Positions 29,194-38,252 of a stretch of 64,000 nt of DNA are shown here, piece after piece. Below the pieces are notes generated by a model. The model was not told the origin of the DNA. It saw nothing but the letters and a program-made list of their open reading frames with translations, and ran no database searches. The position numbers were made by a program, and so were the translations under genes. Origin of the DNA: DATARH01 sp963734125 (GTDB lineage Bacteria; Pseudomonadota; Alphaproteobacteria; ATCC43930; CGMCC-115725); NCBI GenBank assembly GCA_963734125.1, contig CAVTGB010000021.1:62001-126000 (forward strand), in the 5' to 3' direction. How positions within the stretch are numbered: the first letter of the stretch is position 1; every line of letters starts with the position of its first letter.

Positions 29194-30285
29194 CTACTCG
29201 CGAGAGGCGGTCCCGGCGAGCAATGCCTGGGGGTCGAGCGCGACATTGCGGCGCTGGGCGCCGATGCCGCCGATGGACGGCGCCGGCTTGCCGTCCACAA
29301 GAAGCGCAAGGGCGCCGGCATTGCCGGTTCTCAGGATCAAGCCGGCACGCGGTACGTGGAAGGTTTCTCCCGCCTTGAGCACCCGGGAGAAGACAATCGA
29401 CTGATCGGTGCCCGAACGCACCTGGATCCAGCAATCGGTGAGGGCGCGGATGTCGATAGGTTCACCCGATTTGGCGCCGGCGTCGCCCGCCGGTGCAGCG
29501 GCGGCATCAAGTCGGGCAGAGGGTGTCTCGCGGGCATTGTCGCTACCCGTCGGCGGCACGGTTGCCGGGAGCCGGGGCAACGCCGCAACCGCCGGGCTCG
29601 CGACCAGGCCACCGCTTGGCGATCGCTCGGTGGGAGCGCCCGGAGCCGGCAGGGAACCCTGCGGCGATAGGAGTCCCGAGCTGAGCTGTGGAGCAGGGGA
29701 GGGCAACGCAGCGCTCGACGGCGGAGTGGGTGCGGGGGGCACCGGCGGGAGCGGGGCGTCGGCCGCCGGCGATTTGGTGCCGCTTTGCACGGCTCGCTGT
29801 AGTTCTTCGGGCACCGCGGCGACGCGCTCCGGGCGGCTGCGCTCGCTGGTCGAGAGGTAATACCAAGTGCCATAGCCACATGCCGCCAGGATGACGCCGA
29901 CCAGAAGGATCGGACCGCGCGGCAGGCTGCGGGCATCGAGCGGGACCGGCAGCGACAGATCCGGTCGAGCATGCACCTCAGCCGATTCGGTCTTGTAGCT
30001 GTCGAGGATGCGATTGCTGTCGAGCCCCAGGAGTTCGGCATAGCTGCGAATGAAGCCGATCGCATAGGTCGCCCCCGGCAGATCCTGGGCGCGGCCCTGT
30101 TCGAGCGCGGCAAGATAGGCAGGCTTAATGCACAGCGCTTCGCCGATGGCGTCGAGGTCGAAGCCGAGTTCTTCGCGGCGCTCGCGCAATAGCGCGCCGA
30201 CCGCGTGCGTGCGATTCTGCGGCGGCGCCAAATCGTCGTCGGCCATTTCGCCGAATGGCGTTTTGATTCGCTGGAACAGGCTCAC
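29194..30285 (-). CDS. rodZ: RodZ-like cytoskeletal anchor protein with HTH and DUF4115
   Basis: The 363-residue bitopic protein has an N-terminal helix-turn-helix of the RodZ type (VGALLRERREELGFDLDAIGEALCIKPAYLAALEQG), one membrane helix near residues 125-145 (ILLVGVILAACGYGTWYYL), a Pro/Ala/Ser-rich periplasmic linker of about 110 residues, and a C-terminal beta domain (CWIQVRSGTDQSIVFSRVLKAGETF). RodZ links MreB to the cell-wall elongation machinery. The start is GTG 30285; an in-frame ATG at 30246 is an alternative. ispG follows at 62 bases, as in many proteobacteria. Confidence 0.9.
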   Translation of the reverse strand: MSLFQRIKTPFGEMADDDLAPPQNRTHAVGALLRERREELGFDLDAIGEALCIKPAYLAALEQGRAQDLPGATYAIGFIRSYAELLGLDSNRILDSYKTESAEVHARPDLSLPVPLDARSLPRGPILLVGVILAACGYGTWYYLSTSERSRPERVAAVPEELQRAVQSGTKSPAADAPLPPVPPAPTPPSSAALPSPAPQLSSGLLSPQGSLPAPGAPTERSPSGGLVASPAVAALPRLPATVPPTGSDNARETPSARLDAAAAPAGDAGAKSGEPIDIRALTDCWIQVRSGTDQSIVFSRVLKAGETFHVPRAGLILRTGNAGALALLVDGKPAPSIGGIGAQRRNVALDPQALLAGTASRE

Positions 30286-30351
30286 GGAACCATCTCGCTA
30301 CGGGATCATCCTAAAACAAGCCGCCAGGACTGTCCAATCGCCGCCCTAAAT

Positions 30352-32682
30352 TCACAACACCACTGCATGGTCGCGGGCATAGGCTTCCAGCCAGCGCCGC
30401 AGCGAATGGTCGGGGCGATCGCCGATTTCGCCGAGATAGCGCGCGAGGGCTCCCGCATCGAGGCTGCGGAGCATCGTCTTGATTGGCCCGACCGCGGTCG
30501 CAGTCACCGACAGCGTGCGGAACCCGAGGCCGATCAGGACCATCGCCTCGATCGGGTTGCCCGCCATCTCGCCGCACATGCTGAGCGGGGTCTGGGCGAG
30601 CCGGCACTGCGCGATCACCGTGCGGAACAACGCGACCATTGGCGCCGACAACAGATCGTAGCGCTCGGCGAGGCGCGGATTGCCGCGGTCGCAGGCATAA
30701 AGGAACTGGGCCAGATCGTTGGTGCCGATCGACAGGAAATCGACGCGGCGGAGCAAAGCGGGAAGCTGCCACAGCAGCGAAGGCACTTCGAGCATGACTC
30801 CGAGCTTGATTGAGCGCGGCGGTTCGACGCCTTCCGCCGCGGCGCGGGCCAATTCCTTGTCGAGGAGGCGACGGGCGCCTTCAAGCTCGGCGATCTCGGC
30901 AATCATCGGGAATTTAACAAAGAGGTCACGCCCGCCGGCGGCGCGCAACAGGGCGCGCAATTGCTGGCGCAGCATTGCCGGGCGATCGAGCCCGATGCGG
31001 ATGGCGCGCCAGCCCATCGCCGGATTGTCCTCCGCCGTGTGCGCAAGATAGGGCAGCACCTTGTCGCCGCCGATATCGAGCGTGCGGAACACGATCGGCT
31101 TTCCCTCGGCCTGTTCGTAGACGCGCCGGTAAAACAGGGTCTGGTCGGCGACATCGGGAAAGGCGTTGCGCGTCAGGAGCGGGATCTCGGTGCGGAAGAG
31201 GCCGACCCCCTCGGCGCCGGTCGCGCGCAGCTGCGCCAGGTCGAGCAACAGCCCGGCGTTGAGCAGCAGCTTGATCGCGACCCCATCGCGGGTGACCGCC
31301 GGGGTGTCGCGCAGGGTCTCGTAGAACGCGCGGCGTTGCGTGCGGGCGGCGACCGCCGTCGCGACCGTCTGCTGGATGTCGGCACGCGGGCGGATCAGGA
31401 CCGTCCCGTGCTCGCCGTCGACGATCACGATATCGCCGGCCTCGATCTGCCGCGTCGCCTCGGCGACCCGGCCGACGACCGGAATATCGAAGGCGCGCGC
31501 GACGATCGCGACATGGGCGGTGGGCGAGCCTTCCTCGAGGACGAGCCCCTTGATCCGGCGGTGCGCGTAATCCAACAGCTCGGCGGGGCCCATGGCGTGG
31601 GCGACGAGGATGAATTCGCCCGGGATCTCGGGACCGGCCATGCCGGGCGCTCGCCCGGAAAGGAACTGCTGCAGCCGGTTGGCGAGGTCCTCCAGATCGT
31701 AGAGCCGCTCGCGCAGATAAGGGTCGGTAATCTGCATCATGCGACTCTTGGTTTCGTCGCGCACCTTCTGGACCGCGGCTTCCGCGGTGAGGCCGCTGCG
31801 CACCGCCTCGGTGATGCGCTCGAGCCAGCCGCGGTCGGCGGCAAACATGCGATAGCTCTCAATGATGTCGCGGTGCTCGCCGGGGCCGAGACCGTGGCTG
31901 GTGTCAACGAGGCGATCGATCGCGTCCTGCATCGCCCCGACCGCCTGGCGCAGGCGCTCGTGCTCGGCCGCGACATCCTCGGCGACGACTTGCCGGATCA
32001 CGACCTTGGGCTCGTGCAACACCGCCGGGCCGATCGCCAAGCCCGGGTTGAGCCGGATGCCGTCGAGCCGCAGCGGCAGCGAGGCGCCGGCGCGGCTTTG
32101 CGCCATCTCCAGCGGATTGACGAGTTCGCCGCTCGCGACCAGCTCGGCGACGATCATCGCGATCGTCTGGGCAACCTCGATCTCGTCCTCGGTATAGTGG
32201 CGCGGTGTCCGGTTCTGTACCACCAGGACGCCCAGCACCCGCCCGCCGCGCAAAATCGGCACCCCCATCAGCGAGTGATAGATCTCCTCGCCGGTTTCCG
32301 GGCGATAGGCGAAATCGGGGTGCGATTGGGCGTCGGCCAGTGCCAGCGGGCGGGAACTGGCGGCAATCACCCCGACCAGGCCCTCGCCGACGCGCAGCCG
32401 GGTGCGATGCACCGCCTCGGGACGCAACCCCTCGGTCGCGAACAGCTCGAGCACCTCGCCGGCGCGCATCACATAGGCCGAGCACACTTCGGCGACCAAT
32501 TCCGCGGCGACTACCCGCACGATGCGGCCGAGCCGCTCCTGCGCGCTGCCCGAGCCGGCCATGATGCCGCGCAGGCGGCGCAACAGGCGACGGGTCGCGG
32601 TGACGTGCCCATTGGCATCGTCCTGAGCGATTGCAGGGCCGCCCGGCGTGCTCCCTGGGGCGTTCCCGATGACCTCGCTCAT
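30352..32682 (-). CDS. ptsP: PtsP, PEP-protein phosphotransferase of the nitrogen PTS (EI-Ntr)
   Basis: The 776-residue protein begins MSEVIGNAPGSTPGG at ATG 32682, whose first bases overlap the stop of the preceding gene (ATGA). It has an N-terminal GAF domain (about residues 45-190, MGVPILRGGRVLGVLVVQN), then the EI domain with the phospho-histidine motif GSPTAHVAIVARAFDIPVVG, and the PEP-binding barrel (GLFRTEIPLL, KLGVMLEVPSL, SIGTNDLAQF, MCGEMAGNP). It passes phosphate from PEP to NPr and EIIA-Ntr to regulate nitrogen and potassium physiology. The GAF domain is likely to sense glutamine. Confidence 0.96.
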   Translation of the reverse strand: MSEVIGNAPGSTPGGPAIAQDDANGHVTATRRLLRRLRGIMAGSGSAQERLGRIVRVVAAELVAEVCSAYVMRAGEVLELFATEGLRPEAVHRTRLRVGEGLVGVIAASSRPLALADAQSHPDFAYRPETGEEIYHSLMGVPILRGGRVLGVLVVQNRTPRHYTEDEIEVAQTIAMIVAELVASGELVNPLEMAQSRAGASLPLRLDGIRLNPGLAIGPAVLHEPKVVIRQVVAEDVAAEHERLRQAVGAMQDAIDRLVDTSHGLGPGEHRDIIESYRMFAADRGWLERITEAVRSGLTAEAAVQKVRDETKSRMMQITDPYLRERLYDLEDLANRLQQFLSGRAPGMAGPEIPGEFILVAHAMGPAELLDYAHRRIKGLVLEEGSPTAHVAIVARAFDIPVVGRVAEATRQIEAGDIVIVDGEHGTVLIRPRADIQQTVATAVAARTQRRAFYETLRDTPAVTRDGVAIKLLLNAGLLLDLAQLRATGAEGVGLFRTEIPLLTRNAFPDVADQTLFYRRVYEQAEGKPIVFRTLDIGGDKVLPYLAHTAEDNPAMGWRAIRIGLDRPAMLRQQLRALLRAAGGRDLFVKFPMIAEIAELEGARRLLDKELARAAAEGVEPPRSIKLGVMLEVPSLLWQLPALLRRVDFLSIGTNDLAQFLYACDRGNPRLAERYDLLSAPMVALFRTVIAQCRLAQTPLSMCGEMAGNPIEAMVLIGLGFRTLSVTATAVGPIKTMLRSLDAGALARYLGEIGDRPDHSLRRWLEAYARDHAVVL

Positions 32683-33821
32683 CCGCCCGGATCCCGGCCC
32701 TCCACCGAACCCGAGACTTGCGCTGCTCTGCCCAGCCGGCGGGCGCGGCCGGCAATGCTCGAAACAGCCTGGTCGACAAGTTCGGCAAGGATCTCGGCCG
32801 TGCTCTGCTCGCGCGTCACCATGCCGACACTTTGACCCGCCATCAAGGAGCCGCCTTCGACATCGCCCTCGATGACCGCCTTGCGCAACGCGCCCGCCCA
32901 AAAATGCTCGATTTCGAGCTGCGCGTCCTTCTGCGCTACTTCGCCACGGTGGAAGCGCTCGATGACCTCGCGCTGGACCGCGCGGAACCGCTCGGTCGCC
33001 GGGTTGGCGAGGGCGCGCACCGGAATGACCGGGAACCGCGCATCGAGCTGGGGCGAGGGCATCGCATCGCGTGCCGAAGCGCGAATGAAGGCGCGCTTGA
33101 AGCGCGGGTGGGCGATCGACTCGTGTGCGCAAACAAAGCGGGTGCCGAGCTGGACGCCGGAGGCCCCCATTTCGAGATAAGACAGCATAGCCTCGCCGCG
33201 GCCGATCCCGCCGGCGACGAAAACCGGCACCTCGGCCAGATACGGCAATACCTCCTGCGCCAGCACGGCGGTCGATACCGGCCCGATATGCCCGCCTGCT
33301 TCACTCCCCTCGATGACGATCGCGTCGGCGCCCATGCGCACCAGCTTTTTCGCGATTCCGAGCACCGGGGCAAAGCAGACCACGCGTGCGCCGCCATTAC
33401 GGATCCGCTCGATCGCCGCCGCACCGGGAATGCCACCCGCGAGCACAACGTGACTGACCCTTTGGGCGACACACACATCGATCAGCTCGGTGAGCTGCGG
33501 GTGCATCGTAATCAGATTGACCCCGAACGGTTTCCTGGTCAGCGCCGCGGTGGCAGCGATCTCCTCAACCAGCATGCCGGGCATCATCGCGCCCGAGGCG
33601 ATCACGCCAAAACCGCCGGCATTTGAGATCGCCGCGACAAGATTGCGCTCCGATACCCAGGTCATCGCTCCGCCCATTATGGCAAGATCGGTGCCAAGGA
33701 AGGCGCGTCCGCGCGCCCACAGAAAATCGAGTTCGTCGCGCGACGGGTCGGCCGCGCCGTTCGACCGGCCCTCCCGTGGAGCAGCCTGCGCGTGATCGCC
33801 CGCGGCCAGTCCCTCGCTCAT
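32679..33821 (-). CDS. Nitronate monooxygenase-family flavoprotein
   Basis: The 380-residue TIM-barrel flavoprotein of the NMO/2-nitropropane dioxygenase family contains DLAIMGGAMTWVS, ISNAGGFGVIASG, GADAIVIEGSEAGGHIG (phosphate loop and conserved glycine cluster), VFVAGGIGRGEAM and GASGVQLGTRFV. Such enzymes oxidise nitronates with FMN, though several members are enoyl reductases or of unknown activity. Both ends overlap neighbours by 4 bases: its ATG with the lysC stop and its stop with the ptsP start. It is therefore embedded in a lysC-ptsP unit that is normally contiguous in alphaproteobacteria. Confidence 0.92.
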   Translation of the reverse strand: MSEGLAAGDHAQAAPREGRSNGAADPSRDELDFLWARGRAFLGTDLAIMGGAMTWVSERNLVAAISNAGGFGVIASGAMMPGMLVEEIAATAALTRKPFGVNLITMHPQLTELIDVCVAQRVSHVVLAGGIPGAAAIERIRNGGARVVCFAPVLGIAKKLVRMGADAIVIEGSEAGGHIGPVSTAVLAQEVLPYLAEVPVFVAGGIGRGEAMLSYLEMGASGVQLGTRFVCAHESIAHPRFKRAFIRASARDAMPSPQLDARFPVIPVRALANPATERFRAVQREVIERFHRGEVAQKDAQLEIEHFWAGALRKAVIEGDVEGGSLMAGQSVGMVTREQSTAEILAELVDQAVSSIAGRARRLGRAAQVSGSVEGRDPGG

Positions 33822-35125
33822 CCGGGATCGTCAAGCCCCGAGGCCAACTGTCGCTTGACGGCCTTCGTGCGCCACTCCGTATCGGCGTCCGCGTTTTCGT
33901 CGATGACAGCGTCGGCATCAAGGCCATAGGCGGTATGGAGGGCGCGCAGCGCGAGCTCGGTATATTCGGCGGCGATCAGCACGCTGACCTTGATCTCCGA
34001 GGTCGAGATGACCTGGATGTTGATGCCCTTGTCCGCCAGCGTCTGGAACATCTGCTTGGCGACGCCGGCATGGCTGCGCATGCCGATGCCGATGACCGAA
34101 ATCTTAACGACGTTCGCATCGCGCTTGAGCCCCTGAAAACCCAAGACGTCTCGCTGGGTCTCGAGCACCGCGATTGCCCGGTCGAGGTCGCTGCGCGGGA
34201 TCGTGAAGGTCAGGTCGGTGAAGCCGTCCTCGGAAGCATTCTGCACGATCATATCGATGTTGATCGCGTGGTCGGCGAGCGGCCCGAACAGCGCCGCCGC
34301 GACACCGGGCCGATCGGCGATCTTCTGCACGGTGATTTTGGCCTCATCGCGGCTGTACGCCAAGCCGCTGACTACGCGGTTTTCCACGATCTCATCCTCG
34401 TCGACAACGAGCGTCCCAGCCGCGTCGGTAAAGCTCGACAAGACCTGGAGGCGTACCCGATGGTTCATCGCCAGCTCGACCGAGCGCGTCTGCAGCACCC
34501 GCGCGCCCTGCGACGCCATCTCGAGCATCTCCTCATAGGTGATTTTATTCAGCTTGCGCGCCTTGGCAACGATGTGAGGGTCGGTCGTGTAGACCCCGTC
34601 GACATCGGTAAAGATGTCGCAGCGCTCGGCCTTCAGCGCCGCGGCGAGCGCGACCGCGGAGGTGTCCGAACCGCCGCGCCCCAATGTGGTGATTCGGCGA
34701 TCCGGGCCGACACCCTGAAACCCGGCCACGACAACCGCCTTGCTCGCGGCAAGGCAGCGCCCAATTTCCGCGGCTTCGATCGCCTGAATGCGGGCGTAGC
34801 CGTGGACGCCATCAGTCTGAATGGGAACCTGCCAGCCAAGCCACGACCGCGCCTTGATGCCATGATTTTGCAAGGCGAGCGCCATCAGGCCGGCGGTCAC
34901 CTGCTCGCCCGAGGCGACGACGACATCGTACTCGCGCGCGTCATGCAGCCGGCTCATCTGGCGCGTCCACTCGACCAGCTGGTTGGTCGTCCCAGCCATT
35001 GCCGACACGACGACGGCGACCTCATTGCCGGCCTCGATCTCACGCATCACACGGCTGGCGGCATTGCGGATCCGCTCGATATTCGCGACCGACGTTCCGC
35101 CGAATTTCTGAACAATTCGCGCCAT
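33818..35125 (-). CDS. lysC: Aspartate kinase
   Basis: The 435-residue kinase starts MARIVQKFGGTSV at ATG 35125 behind a GGGAGTGAG site. The N-terminal amino-acid kinase domain holds KFGGTS, TLGRGGSDTSA and FTDVDGVYTTDPHIV; two C-terminal ACT domains follow (ITVQKIADRPGVAAALFGPLA and VVKISVIGIGMRSHAGVA...NIQVISTSEIKVSVLI). It phosphorylates aspartate for lysine, threonine and methionine synthesis and is probably feedback-inhibited through the ACT domains. About 30 residues after the last ACT motifs form a charged tail. It is the first gene of the lysC-NMO-ptsP unit and is divergent from ubiG. Confidence 0.96.
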   Translation of the reverse strand: MARIVQKFGGTSVANIERIRNAASRVMREIEAGNEVAVVVSAMAGTTNQLVEWTRQMSRLHDAREYDVVVASGEQVTAGLMALALQNHGIKARSWLGWQVPIQTDGVHGYARIQAIEAAEIGRCLAASKAVVVAGFQGVGPDRRITTLGRGGSDTSAVALAAALKAERCDIFTDVDGVYTTDPHIVAKARKLNKITYEEMLEMASQGARVLQTRSVELAMNHRVRLQVLSSFTDAAGTLVVDEDEIVENRVVSGLAYSRDEAKITVQKIADRPGVAAALFGPLADHAINIDMIVQNASEDGFTDLTFTIPRSDLDRAIAVLETQRDVLGFQGLKRDANVVKISVIGIGMRSHAGVAKQMFQTLADKGINIQVISTSEIKVSVLIAAEYTELALRALHTAYGLDADAVIDENADADTEWRTKAVKRQLASGLDDPG

Positions 35126-35250
35126 CTCACTCCCGTAATGCGCTATCCGCCGGGCAGTAACGCCCGTCGCGACCCTGTTGCGGGCGGCCTGCCGCCTCCG
35201 CATACTCGATCCTTCGACTGGCGGCCACCTTATCGCGCAAAGCCGGCGAC

Positions 35251-35991
35251 ATGGATGAATTTGGCGGCACCGTAGACCCGGAAGATATCGATCGGTTCGC
35301 CGCGCAATCCGCGAGCTGGTGGGATCCGTCGGGCAGTTTTCGACCGCTCCATCGCATCAACCCGGTCCGCATCGATTTCATTCGCCGCGAGCTGCTCGCG
35401 TATTTTAAGCGCGATGTGCGCGCGCTCTCCCCGTTCAACGGTCTCAGCCTCGCGGATATTGGCTGTGGCGGCGGCCTCGTCGCCGAGCCGATGGCCCGGC
35501 TCGGCTTCACCGTCACCGGAATCGACGCCGGCCAATCGGCGATCGCCACCGCCCGCGTCCATGCCGCGGCGAGCGGGTTGGCGATTGACTACCGGGTCGC
35601 GGATATCGAGGGGCCGGTCCGTGCCGGTGAGCGCTTTGACGTCGTCCTCGCGCTCGAAATCATCGAGCATGTCGCCGATCGCGACGGCTTCTTCGCCGCC
35701 CTGGGCGCGCTGGTCAAGCCCGGTGGCGTGTTTATCGGCGCGACGCTGAACCGCACCGCTCCCTCGTTTGCACTGGCGATCGTCGGGGCTGAATATGTCC
35801 TCGGTTGGCTGCCGCGCGGCACGCATGACTGGCGCCGGTTCGTTCGCCCCTCGGAATTCGTGCTCGGCCTGCGCCGGGCCGGCCTCGCAACGACCCGTCT
35901 CACCGGCCTCGGTTACGATTGGCGCCAGGCGGCCTGGAGCGAATCGAGCGATCTCTCGGTTAACTACATGCTGGTCGCGGTGCGGCGCTAG
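35251..35991 (+). CDS. ubiG: UbiG, bifunctional ubiquinone O-methyltransferase
   Basis: The 246-residue SAM-dependent methyltransferase opens VDPEDIDRFAAQSASWWDPSGSFRPLHRINPVR, the specific UbiG N-terminus. SAM motif I is ADIGCGGGLVAEPMARLG, with LALEIIEHV as motif II. It performs both O-methylations of ubiquinone synthesis at the inner membrane, and the insertion YVLGWLPRGTHDWRRFV is typical for membrane contact. It is divergently placed from lysC across 125 bases. Confidence 0.96.
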   Translation: MDEFGGTVDPEDIDRFAAQSASWWDPSGSFRPLHRINPVRIDFIRRELLAYFKRDVRALSPFNGLSLADIGCGGGLVAEPMARLGFTVTGIDAGQSAIATARVHAAASGLAIDYRVADIEGPVRAGERFDVVLALEIIEHVADRDGFFAALGALVKPGGVFIGATLNRTAPSFALAIVGAEYVLGWLPRGTHDWRRFVRPSEFVLGLRRAGLATTRLTGLGYDWRQAAWSESSDLSVNYMLVAVRR

Positions 35992-36014
35992 GCGCCATGC
36001 ACGACGCTCGCCAC

Positions 36015-36425
36015 CTACGCGTCGGTAGTCGGAATCCACGGGATGCGGCCGAACGAGATGCCTTCTTCCGCCAGCTCCTTCAATTCCTCTTCGCTTGCTT
36101 CGCCATAGATGCCTTGCGAGTCGGCTTCGCCATAGTGAATGCGCCGCGCCTCCTCGGCAAAGCGCTCGCCGACATAGGCGCAGTTCGTCTCCACCTGGCG
36201 GCGCAGCTCAACGAGCGCGGCGCGCATCTGGGCGGGCGATATTGCCGGGGTATTTGCGCGCGAGCGCCCGATACGCGGCGCCATCACCGCCTTCTCGACC
36301 TGCGTGTCGCCGCAATGCGGGCAGGCGATCCCGCCGGCATTCTGTTGGGCCTCGAAGCCGTCGCCGTCACGGAACCACGCCTCGAATTCGTGGCCGGAAG
36401 CGCAGCGCAAGCTGAACAGGATCAT
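36015..36425 (-). CDS. DUF1178-family protein
   Basis: The 136-residue protein starts MILFSLRCASGHEFEAWF and has a CPHCGDTQVEKAVMAP segment, giving two cysteine pairs (one in each region) that probably bind zinc. It ends GEASEEELKELAEEGISFGRIPWIPTTDA, the conserved DUF1178 end. The function is unknown. It is convergent with ubiG, with a gap of 23 bases. Confidence 0.93.
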   Translation of the reverse strand: MILFSLRCASGHEFEAWFRDGDGFEAQQNAGGIACPHCGDTQVEKAVMAPRIGRSRANTPAISPAQMRAALVELRRQVETNCAYVGERFAEEARRIHYGEADSQGIYGEASEEELKELAEEGISFGRIPWIPTTDA

Positions 36426-36500
36426 CGCGAAGATCTCCGCATGCGCCTATTTACACTGAGGGGCACATATCTGGCAATCATCCGCCACGAGTGCTAAACA

Positions 36501-37085
36501 ATGGTTGAGGACACTCCCTCCGCGTGGGTGCGGCGCTTCGTCCCGCTGATCCGGCCGGGCGGCCGGGTGCTCGACCTCGCGGCGGGCGCCGGGCGTCACA
36601 CCGGGCTGCTCGTTGATATGGGGTTTACCGTCACCGCCGTCGACCGCGATATCGAGGGTTTGCGGCCGCTCGCCGGCGACAATTGCGAAATCCGCGCGGT
36701 CGATCTCGAAGCCGGCGCGAAATGGCCGCTCGGCGATGGCTATGACGGCATCGTCGTCACCAATTACCTCCATCGTCCGCTGTTCGCGCCGATCGCGGCG
36801 GCGCTGGCGCCGGGGGGCGTCTTGATCTACGAGACCTTCGCGGTCGGCAACGAACGCTTCGGCCGTCCGCGCAATCCGGATTTCCTGCTGCGCCGGCGCG
36901 AGCTTGTCGATGTGTTCGCGATGCTCTCCGTCCTCGCCTTCGAAGAGGGCGAGGTGGGCCTGCCGCGCCCGGCCGTCGTCCAGCGCATTGCGGCCATCGC
37001 CGGCCCGCTTGGCCGTTTGCCAGAGGCGGTAGAGCTCGCCCCTACTCGGCAGCAAGCGGGCGGGGCGCCAGCGCCGGCGGCGTGA
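36501..37085 (+). CDS. Class I SAM-dependent methyltransferase
   Basis: The 194-residue protein has SAM-binding motif I GRVLDLAAGAGRHTGLLVDMG, the acidic loop VTAVDRD and a catalytic-region strand GVLIYETFAVGNERFG. It resembles small methyltransferases of the TehB/UbiE-like type; the substrate is unknown. The start has no clear ribosome site and could be slightly off. Its 3' end overlaps the convergent nitrilase-family gene by 44 bases. Confidence 0.85.
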   Translation: MVEDTPSAWVRRFVPLIRPGGRVLDLAAGAGRHTGLLVDMGFTVTAVDRDIEGLRPLAGDNCEIRAVDLEAGAKWPLGDGYDGIVVTNYLHRPLFAPIAAALAPGGVLIYETFAVGNERFGRPRNPDFLLRRRELVDVFAMLSVLAFEEGEVGLPRPAVVQRIAAIAGPLGRLPEAVELAPTRQQAGGAPAPAA

Positions 37086-37917
37086 AGGGGCGATCGTGGG
37101 TCAGTGAGGGCACCGTACGGCGCGCCTCGGCGACCCCCGCGGGGTCGATGCGGGCGGTGACGAACCCCACCGCCTCTCCGCCATCGGCCAAGACCTCGCC
37201 CCAGGGATCGACGACGAGGGTGTGGCCATAGCTCTTGCGGCCGGCCGCATGCTCGCCCCACTGCGCCGGGGCGAACACGAAACAGCCATTCTCGATCGCC
37301 CGCGCCCGCAACAGCACATGCCAATGCGCCCGCCCGGTCGGCACGGTGAACACGCTCGGGACGGCGAGAAAATCGGCCCCGGCCTGCGCCAGCGCGCGAT
37401 AGAGCTGCGGGAAGCGCACATCGTAGCAGACACTCATCCCGAGCCGGCCCCACGGCGTCTCGGCGACGACTGTCTGGGCCCCAGGCCGATAGGCATTGCT
37501 CTCGCGATAGCTCTCGCCGCCCGGCAGGTCGATGTCGAACATGTGGATCTTGTCATAGCGCGCGAGGATCCGACCCTCGGGATCGAGGAGGAACGAGCGG
37601 TTGGCGAGCCGGGTTTCGCTCGGCTCGGCGCCAGATTCGCCCGAGGGATCGATGACCAGCGAGCCGAGGAGCAGCCAGATCCCGAGCTCCTGCGCCAGTT
37701 CGCGCATGCCGGCGAGGAACGGGTCGTCGGCCTCATGGCGCGCCTTGTCCCTCCGGCGCTGACCGCTTTCGATCAGGTTGCTCGCCTCGGGGGTCATGAC
37801 GAACTCGGCGCCGGCGTCGCGTGCCCGGCGAATGAGATCGCCGACCTGCCGCAGGTTGGCCTCGGGATCGGGACCGGCGGTGTGCTGGATGCACCCGGCG
37901 GTGAAGGCCGCGCTCAT
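37042..37917 (-). CDS. Carbon-nitrogen hydrolase (Nit1/Nit2-type omega-amidase family)
   Basis: The 291-residue protein has the Glu-Lys-Cys nitrilase triad in EFVMTPEASN, ARYDKIHMFDIDL and GMSVCYDVRFPQLYR. The surrounding motifs (GGESYRESNAYRPG, WHVLLRARAIEN) place it with Nit1/Nit2 enzymes that hydrolyse deaminated glutathione or alpha-keto-omega-amides. Its ATG shares a base with the stop of grxC (TGATG), so the two are coupled, which fits a role in repairing glutathione derivatives. Confidence 0.94.
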   Translation of the reverse strand: MSAAFTAGCIQHTAGPDPEANLRQVGDLIRRARDAGAEFVMTPEASNLIESGQRRRDKARHEADDPFLAGMRELAQELGIWLLLGSLVIDPSGESGAEPSETRLANRSFLLDPEGRILARYDKIHMFDIDLPGGESYRESNAYRPGAQTVVAETPWGRLGMSVCYDVRFPQLYRALAQAGADFLAVPSVFTVPTGRAHWHVLLRARAIENGCFVFAPAQWGEHAAGRKSYGHTLVVDPWGEVLADGGEAVGFVTARIDPAGVAEARRTVPSLTHDRPFTPPALAPRPLAAE

Positions 37918-38174
37918 CAGCTGAGCCCCAGCTTCGCATCGAGCTTGCCGGCGCGGTCGAGCGCGGCCAATTCGTCGCTCCCGCCGATATGCTCGTCGTC
38001 GATGAAGATCTGCGGCACCGAGGTGCGCCCGGCGCGCCGGATCATCTCGTCACGCCGCCGCGGCTCCTCGTCGATATCAAATTCGGTAAAGGCGGCGCCC
38101 TTTCTCTCCAACAGCGCCCGCGCCCGCGCGCAATAGGGGCACCACCCCGTCGCATACATCTCGACCTTGGCCAT
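37917..38174 (-). CDS. grxC: Glutaredoxin 3
   Basis: The 85-residue redox protein has the dithiol active site CPYC at residues 12-15, the cis-proline motif TSVPQIFID and GGSDELAALD for glutathione binding. It reduces protein disulphides and mixed disulphides using glutathione. It is translationally coupled with the downstream nitrilase-family gene. Confidence 0.97.
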   Translation of the reverse strand: MAKVEMYATGWCPYCARARALLERKGAAFTEFDIDEEPRRRDEMIRRAGRTSVPQIFIDDEHIGGSDELAALDRAGKLDAKLGLS

Positions 38175-38211
38175 CGGGCTTTGCAGCTCCTGTTCCCCAA
38201 CCGCTTCAGCG

Positions 38212-38244
38212 AGATTGCGTCGTCACTGCGCTCCTCGCAACGAC
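38212..38244. repeat. Dispersed ATTGCGAGGAGC-type repeat
   Basis: The reverse strand reads CGTTGCGAGGAGCGCAGTG then ACGACGCAATC, an imperfect palindrome of the widespread GCGAGGAGCGAAGCGAC repeat family seen between genes of many proteobacteria. It sits between grxC and the end of the Rieske gene. Confidence 0.6.
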
Positions 38245-38252
38245 ATTCCGGT

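Noticed and set aside
30961..32835. Open frame of 624 codons on the plus strand opposite ptsP
   Set aside because: It is the antisense shadow of a clear PtsP with all family motifs; its Arg/Ala/Asp/Gly/Leu composition matches GC-rich antisense noise and no ribosome site is present.
33623..35275. Open frame of 550 codons opposite lysC
   Set aside because: It is antisense to aspartate kinase, with no recognisable domain or start signal.
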